Below are positions 59,501-64,000 of a DNA stretch of 64,000 bases, in pieces. A program made the translations under genes and the position numbers. Within the stretch, counting starts at the first letter, position 1; the number at the start of each line of letters is the position of its first letter. The stretch is taken from contig OZ316894.1 of the NCBI GenBank assembly GCA_973895155.1, forward strand, positions 8,308,001 to 8,372,000, in the 5' to 3' direction. The notes beneath the pieces were generated by a model that did not search any database, was not told the origin of the DNA, and saw only the letters and a program-made list of their open reading frames with translations. This stretch comes from Marsupella aquatica. Its lineage: Eukaryota > Marchantiophyta.

Positions 59501-62500
59501 CTAGATTCGCTGCTCCTCGGGTAAAAGTATCCCTGATACACTTAGAATAGAATCTATTCCACTCCAAGTCAAGTGAATTAAAGTTCCTCAACCGTTTACT
59601 TATTGTTATTCTTGTTAGTATGGAGCTCGATCACCCTATTCATTAAAAGTGTATTTTATTTTGTTCACATTTAGGCCTCTAAATGTTCACTTTTTGGTCT
59701 CTAAATGTACACTTTTTAACCCCAAAAGGTACATTATAGTACAATACTCTACACCTAAATGGTCAATTGTAAACTTGAGGGCACAAAGATGATCTTTACT
59801 ATAAGGAGTCTCATCCTAGTTCATTTACAAAGGATGAACATGGTGATATATATCTGATGGCCATCTTTATTTCTTGTACAATTGTACACTTTTTGAAAGC
59901 CAAATGTACACTTTTTGTTCCCCAAATGTTCATAAATTGAATAATAATTCACTTTTAATGAATAGATTGACCTCAAGATTTTTTCTTAAACTGACAAATT
60001 AGATGGCTCTAACAATCATTTGCCATGGACTGTTGTAGTCAAGAATATACTCAAGCATACGTGACAACTTGTTTCACGAGCTAAACTTTGGCTTCAAACC
60101 TTACGCAAATGGCAACGCTGTAGATGGTGGTGCACATTTGATCGGTCAACCAACAGAAACAGAAGAAGAAGGACAAGGCCATTAATTGTTGTCCTTGCCT
60201 CCACCGTCAAATCCAATTTCTTACCCACTATGGACAGTTCTGACAATCCAGCTAAGTGTTGAGATCGAGCACTTCTAGCAGCGCTTTGGTGGAAATATAA
60301 TGCAATGTCAAACTGCTTCTTATGCAGAAGCTTCAAACCACGCGTATGACTGAGAGCGGCTCGATGGAGATCTACAACAACAAGATCAACAAACTTGGTG
60401 GGCAACTCGCCAGCATAAATGCCGAAGTCAACAAAACTTGTCTCATTCACATTGTTCTTCAAGGACTTCCACTCAGCTGGGGTCCCTTCCTCTCTAACAT
60501 CAATGCTGACCTCTCTCAGTCCCCCAAGCCAACCTACATCAATCTCATAGAATGACTCCAAGCTGATGACTACTGGAAAAAGGTAAGCAGATTGAGATCA
60601 CCGAGGAAGCCATGGCACTAGAAACCACTAGACATAGTCCTAGTGAATGGATCTTAGATTCAGGGGCTAGTACCCATGTCACTGGCGACAACACTGGCTT
60701 CCACACCATTGTTTCTAATGCTCCCTTTGAATTGGTTACTATCACTAGTGGAACTAAGTTGCCTGTAGCCAGTCACGGCACCATGTCTATCGATCACAAT
60801 AAAGAGATCAACAAATTTTTGTACATCCCGAGTCTAGAACAAAATTTGTTATCCATCAGCTCTCAATCTACTCACTGAGGTTACTCAACTCTCAATCTTG
60901 CTTTGCGTTTGACAAGGAGAATCTGGATTGCATCTTTCTGATTGAAGGGTTCTTGCGATCCTTGCAACCGACTCTACAAGCTTTGCCAACCTCTTCAATA
61001 CACAACTCTTTTCCCCATGCAATCACGCGTATGTCGGCACTCTCACCTTCTCCAACAATCACCAAAGTTTGGAAGCAACTCAACCGGTTCTACTCACTAA
61101 GGTTACTCACAGTGATGAAGTCGAGCTTTGGCATCGCCGGCTAAGCCACGTGAACTATCAAATGGTTCACCACATGTCACAAGGCTCACTGGTCACGGGA
61201 CTTCCTCCACTTCCTCGTGTCACAAGAAATTGTGATACTTGCGTTCTGTCCAAAAACCATCGGGAAAAGATTCCCAAGCATTCACTTTCTAGGACCTCTC
61301 GCCCGCTTGAACTACTTCACACTGATCTTTGTGGACCCATCCATGGCTCTACTTCCGCACGGGCTTCCGCGAAGTACATTCTCACACTTATTGACGACTT
61401 CACTAGGTTTACTTGGGTCTACTTTCTCAATTATAAAAGCAAAACGTTTGCCCTGTCTAAGGAGTTCAGACTCTTGGTTGAAAAGCAATTCAACCAGCGC
61501 TCCGATCAAGGAGGAGAATATATGTCAAATGAATTTTGTCTTTTTTGCATGGAAAATGGCATACGGCATCAACTTACCGTCGCAGACCCCTCATCAGAAT
61601 TGAGTCGTTGAATGAAAAAATCAAACCCTTTTGGAAGGAGGTTGGTCCAATCTTATCAGCTCTGGCATTCCACTTTCTCGTTGGACTAAGAGCATTCATG
61701 CTGCAAATTATGTTCAGAATCGCTCCGGCACTCGTGCTCTTCACAAATGCACACCATTCAAAGCTCTTCATGGATCAAAACCAGACCTCAATCATCTCCA
61801 AGTTCTTGGGTGCACAGCATATGTTCTTATTCCTTTGTCACACCAGACCAAACTCGGCATAATAGCAATTTGCACCACGTTAATTGGCTATGACGAACAA
61901 GCCCCGGAACAAGCTAAAGCCTATCATTGCTTCGATTCTTCTAGCCAATGTATTCTCATTAGTCAGGATGTTACCTTTGATGAAAATATTATGGGAATTG
62001 CTCAGACTGATCGAACATATGCCATAAATCTCTTTCAGTTAGTCTTAGATGAACCTCCATTTATAGTTATTCCTACTCCTGAGCCCCTAGTTCCAGATGG
62101 TCCTCTTATTCCTATCCTTGACTATGGCAACAAGGTGATTCTTGAAAACCCTGCACATGAAGGGGAACTACTAACCGATACTGGTCCTAGAGGGGGAGTT
62201 TCTGATACTGGTACCACAGGGGGATCTTGCCCCTCCCGCACAAGATCTTGATCCTATTCCTAAGTCAGCACCTCGAATACCTCAACCAACTACTTGACAC
62301 TCACTTTGACCTTCTCGGCCACCGCCCTAGCATCACGACTATGATATGAGCACCAATCTGGTTGAAATGTTGGTCCTGACTTTGCCAACCTCTCTGCTGA
62401 TATGGCTCTCAAAGATCCTGGTTGGAAAAAGGCAATGGAAGAAGAAATCAAATCTATCCTCAAAATGGGAACATGGGAACTAGTTAGATTCCTTCTTGCA

Positions 62501-63036
62501 GGACGCCAAGCTCTTACAGCAAAATGGGTGTTCATAGCCAAACCTGACTCTACTAGATTTTGTCTGAAAGCTAGATTAGTTGCTCGGGGTTTTGAGCAAA
62601 AATTTGGCATCGACTACAATGAAACATTTTCCCCCATCGTCAAATGGTCGACTCTGTGTGCTATTATCGCTCTTGTTGTGTCCGATGCATGGATGGGATC
62701 TTCATCACATGGATGTAGTTACTTCCTTCCTTAACAGGACTCTTATCGAAGAACTCTACATGTAGCAGCCTCAGGGATTTGCAGTTCCTGGCAAAGAAAC
62801 CATGGTATGTTGTCTACGATGATCACTGTACGGGCTCAGGCAATCTCCTAGAGCATGGTATAGCAAAATTGAATCTTATCTCTGTGATGTCCACTGGTTG
62901 GACACGAAGCATTGTTGACCCCAATCTCTATTTCATTCACTCTGATGGCGCTCTTATCATCTTAATGATTTATGTTGATGACCTCTTGATTACTGGCAGC
63001 AACTCAACCAAAGTTGCCCACATTAAATCTCATTTG

Positions 63037-63476
63037 TCGTGTCTCAGTGCAGCCTAAGAAGTCAACGTCAATAAATCCTTGAAGAGGGGTAGAGGAGGAG
63101 CGTTGAAAGGCAATACCATAGTCAGGGGTGTCATGAAGATATTGTAGAATGTGCTTGATAGACTCCCAATGGCGCTGTTGAGGGGAACTCATGTAACGGC
63201 TAACAAGGCCAATGTAAGATATATCAGGTATGTATGAGTCAGAAAGATCAATTTCCCAAAAGCATGACAATAAGTGGTGGTATCAAATGGCGTGGTGTTG
63301 GTCTCAATAGTTAACACGTGTGCTTCAGGAAGTGGAATATGCTCAATTTTAGTGATAGTGAACTCCCATAATAAGTCCTGGCAGTATGATCTTTGGTGAA
63401 GTATAAGTCCAGTGGAGTTGCAAAGGAACTCAATGCCCAGATACTTCTGTGCTAGTCCTAGATCCGTCATCTAATA
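63037..63476 (-). pseudogene. Inverted segment of copia reverse transcriptase/RNase H
   Basis: On the minus strand this piece encodes MTDLGLAQKYLGIEF, then SRYMSSPQQRHWESIKHILQ, then GFIDVDFLGCTETR. These are the residues that should lie between HIKSHL (plus strand, ending 63036) and AYLIQLASGPISWSSKLQ (plus strand, from ~63495). Both breakpoints therefore fall exactly where the flanking copia frame stops, which makes this a simple inversion and not a second element. Confidence 0.8.
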
Positions 63477-64000
63477 TTTTTGTTGCACACTCCCGCGGGG
63501 CATATCTCATTCAACTTGCTAGTGGTCCTATCTCTTGGTCAAGTAAACTTCAATCGACTGTACCTGACAGCAACACCCACCTAGAATACAAAGCTCTCTC
63601 TTAAGCAGTAAGGAAGCTATTCATTTATGATGACTTCTTGCTGAACTAGATCCAGATTCCACATTCAAGGTGCCACTCAAGTCTTCTAATTTGACCATTC
63701 ACAAAGACCTTTCGCTAGCACAATTCCTACCACTGCCTATGTTCATCTCCATTGTGAGAACCAAGGATCTATCAAGTTAGCCAGCAATCTTGTTTTTCAC
63801 GATTGCATGAAACACATTGAAGGAAAGCACCATTTCATTTGAGAACGTGTGCTAGAGGGGGAAATCCCCCTGTCGTAAATCAATACAACTGAAAACCCAG
63901 CAGATATTTTCACAAAACCATTGTCCCGACAGAAGTTTGAAAAACACAGGGTTTTCATTGGCATCAAATCAATTTCTGAAACATATCCTGAAGGACCTAC

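Larger units (their letters stand above)
59343..64000 (+). mobile_element. Second Ty1/copia element, degraded, running off the window
   Basis: A primer-binding site TGGTATCAAAGGC (59343-59355, complementary to the 3' end of initiator tRNA-Met with small changes) directly follows a CA that would end the 5' LTR. Then, in order: gag/UBN2 (IVLQGLPLSWGPFLSNINAD, ~60320-60560); protease WILDSGASTHVTGD (60646-60690); integrase zinc finger and core LWHRRLSHVN...CDTCVLSKNHR, LHTDLCGP, TLIDDFTRFTWVYF (61110-61520); reverse transcriptase ending YVDDLLITGSN (62400-63036); a ~440-bp inverted piece; and RNase H ending NPADIFTKPLSRQKFE (63477-63990). Many stops and frameshifts are present, so it is inactive. 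The 3' LTR lies beyond 64000. Confidence 0.85.

Overview
The window looks like nuclear DNA of a land plant, most likely a bryophyte such as a moss. The evidence is: multi-exon genes with GT-AG introns, plant-type receptor kinases, a DUF7869-family gene, Ty1/copia, CACTA and hAT-like transposons, and telobox (CCCTAAA) motifs. The moss assignment is an inference from gene family types; I cannot name a species. All coordinates come from reading the sequence by eye. Exon joins were checked for splice dinucleotides and, in the intact genes, for reading-frame phase.

Layout. 1-3.2 kb: nothing recognisable. 3.2-5.8 kb, minus: an intact two-exon gene for a 797-residue RING-like protein with a basic tail. 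5.8-10 kb: no gene, but three different tandem arrays, one made of perfect palindromes, and a duplicated gene 3' end. 10.0-16.5 kb: a decayed five-exon minus-strand gene (F-box-like N-terminus, unknown middle, acidic and Lys/Ala/Glu coiled-coil C-terminus), interrupted near its start codon by a 665-bp hAT-like element; next to it are a paralogous broken first exon and a plus-strand exon remnant. 16.9-18.2 kb: a 256-bp tandem array. 18.4-19.0 kb, minus: a small cysteine-motif gene with a homopolymer frameshift. 20.3-25.4 kb: a decayed DUF7869-type gene into which a 1634-bp CACTA element has inserted with a clean 3-bp target duplication. 25.9-27.75 kb: a deleted copia element with its 3' LTR, itself carrying a 202-bp hAT-like insertion.

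27.84-56.9 kb is a tandem segmental duplication (units about 13.8 and 12.8 kb). Each unit carries one intact 16-exon receptor-like kinase gene: signal peptide, malectin-like ectodomain, a few leucine-rich repeats, proline-rich hinge, transmembrane helix, RD-type Ser/Thr kinase. The encoded proteins are 1100 and 1092 residues, and every exon phase matches. From 58.6 kb on there is a dispersed ~100-bp repeat, then a second degraded copia element that runs off the window end and contains a ~440-bp internal inversion.

The most unusual signal is a family of imperfect palindromes, TCACGCG-N6-CGCGTGA, with the six-base core always C-N4-T. It occurs in three of the four introns of the decayed F-box-like gene, beside another exon remnant, and twice per unit in the 256-bp array. 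I did not see it outside 10.9-18.2 kb, apart from weak look-alikes near 20 kb.
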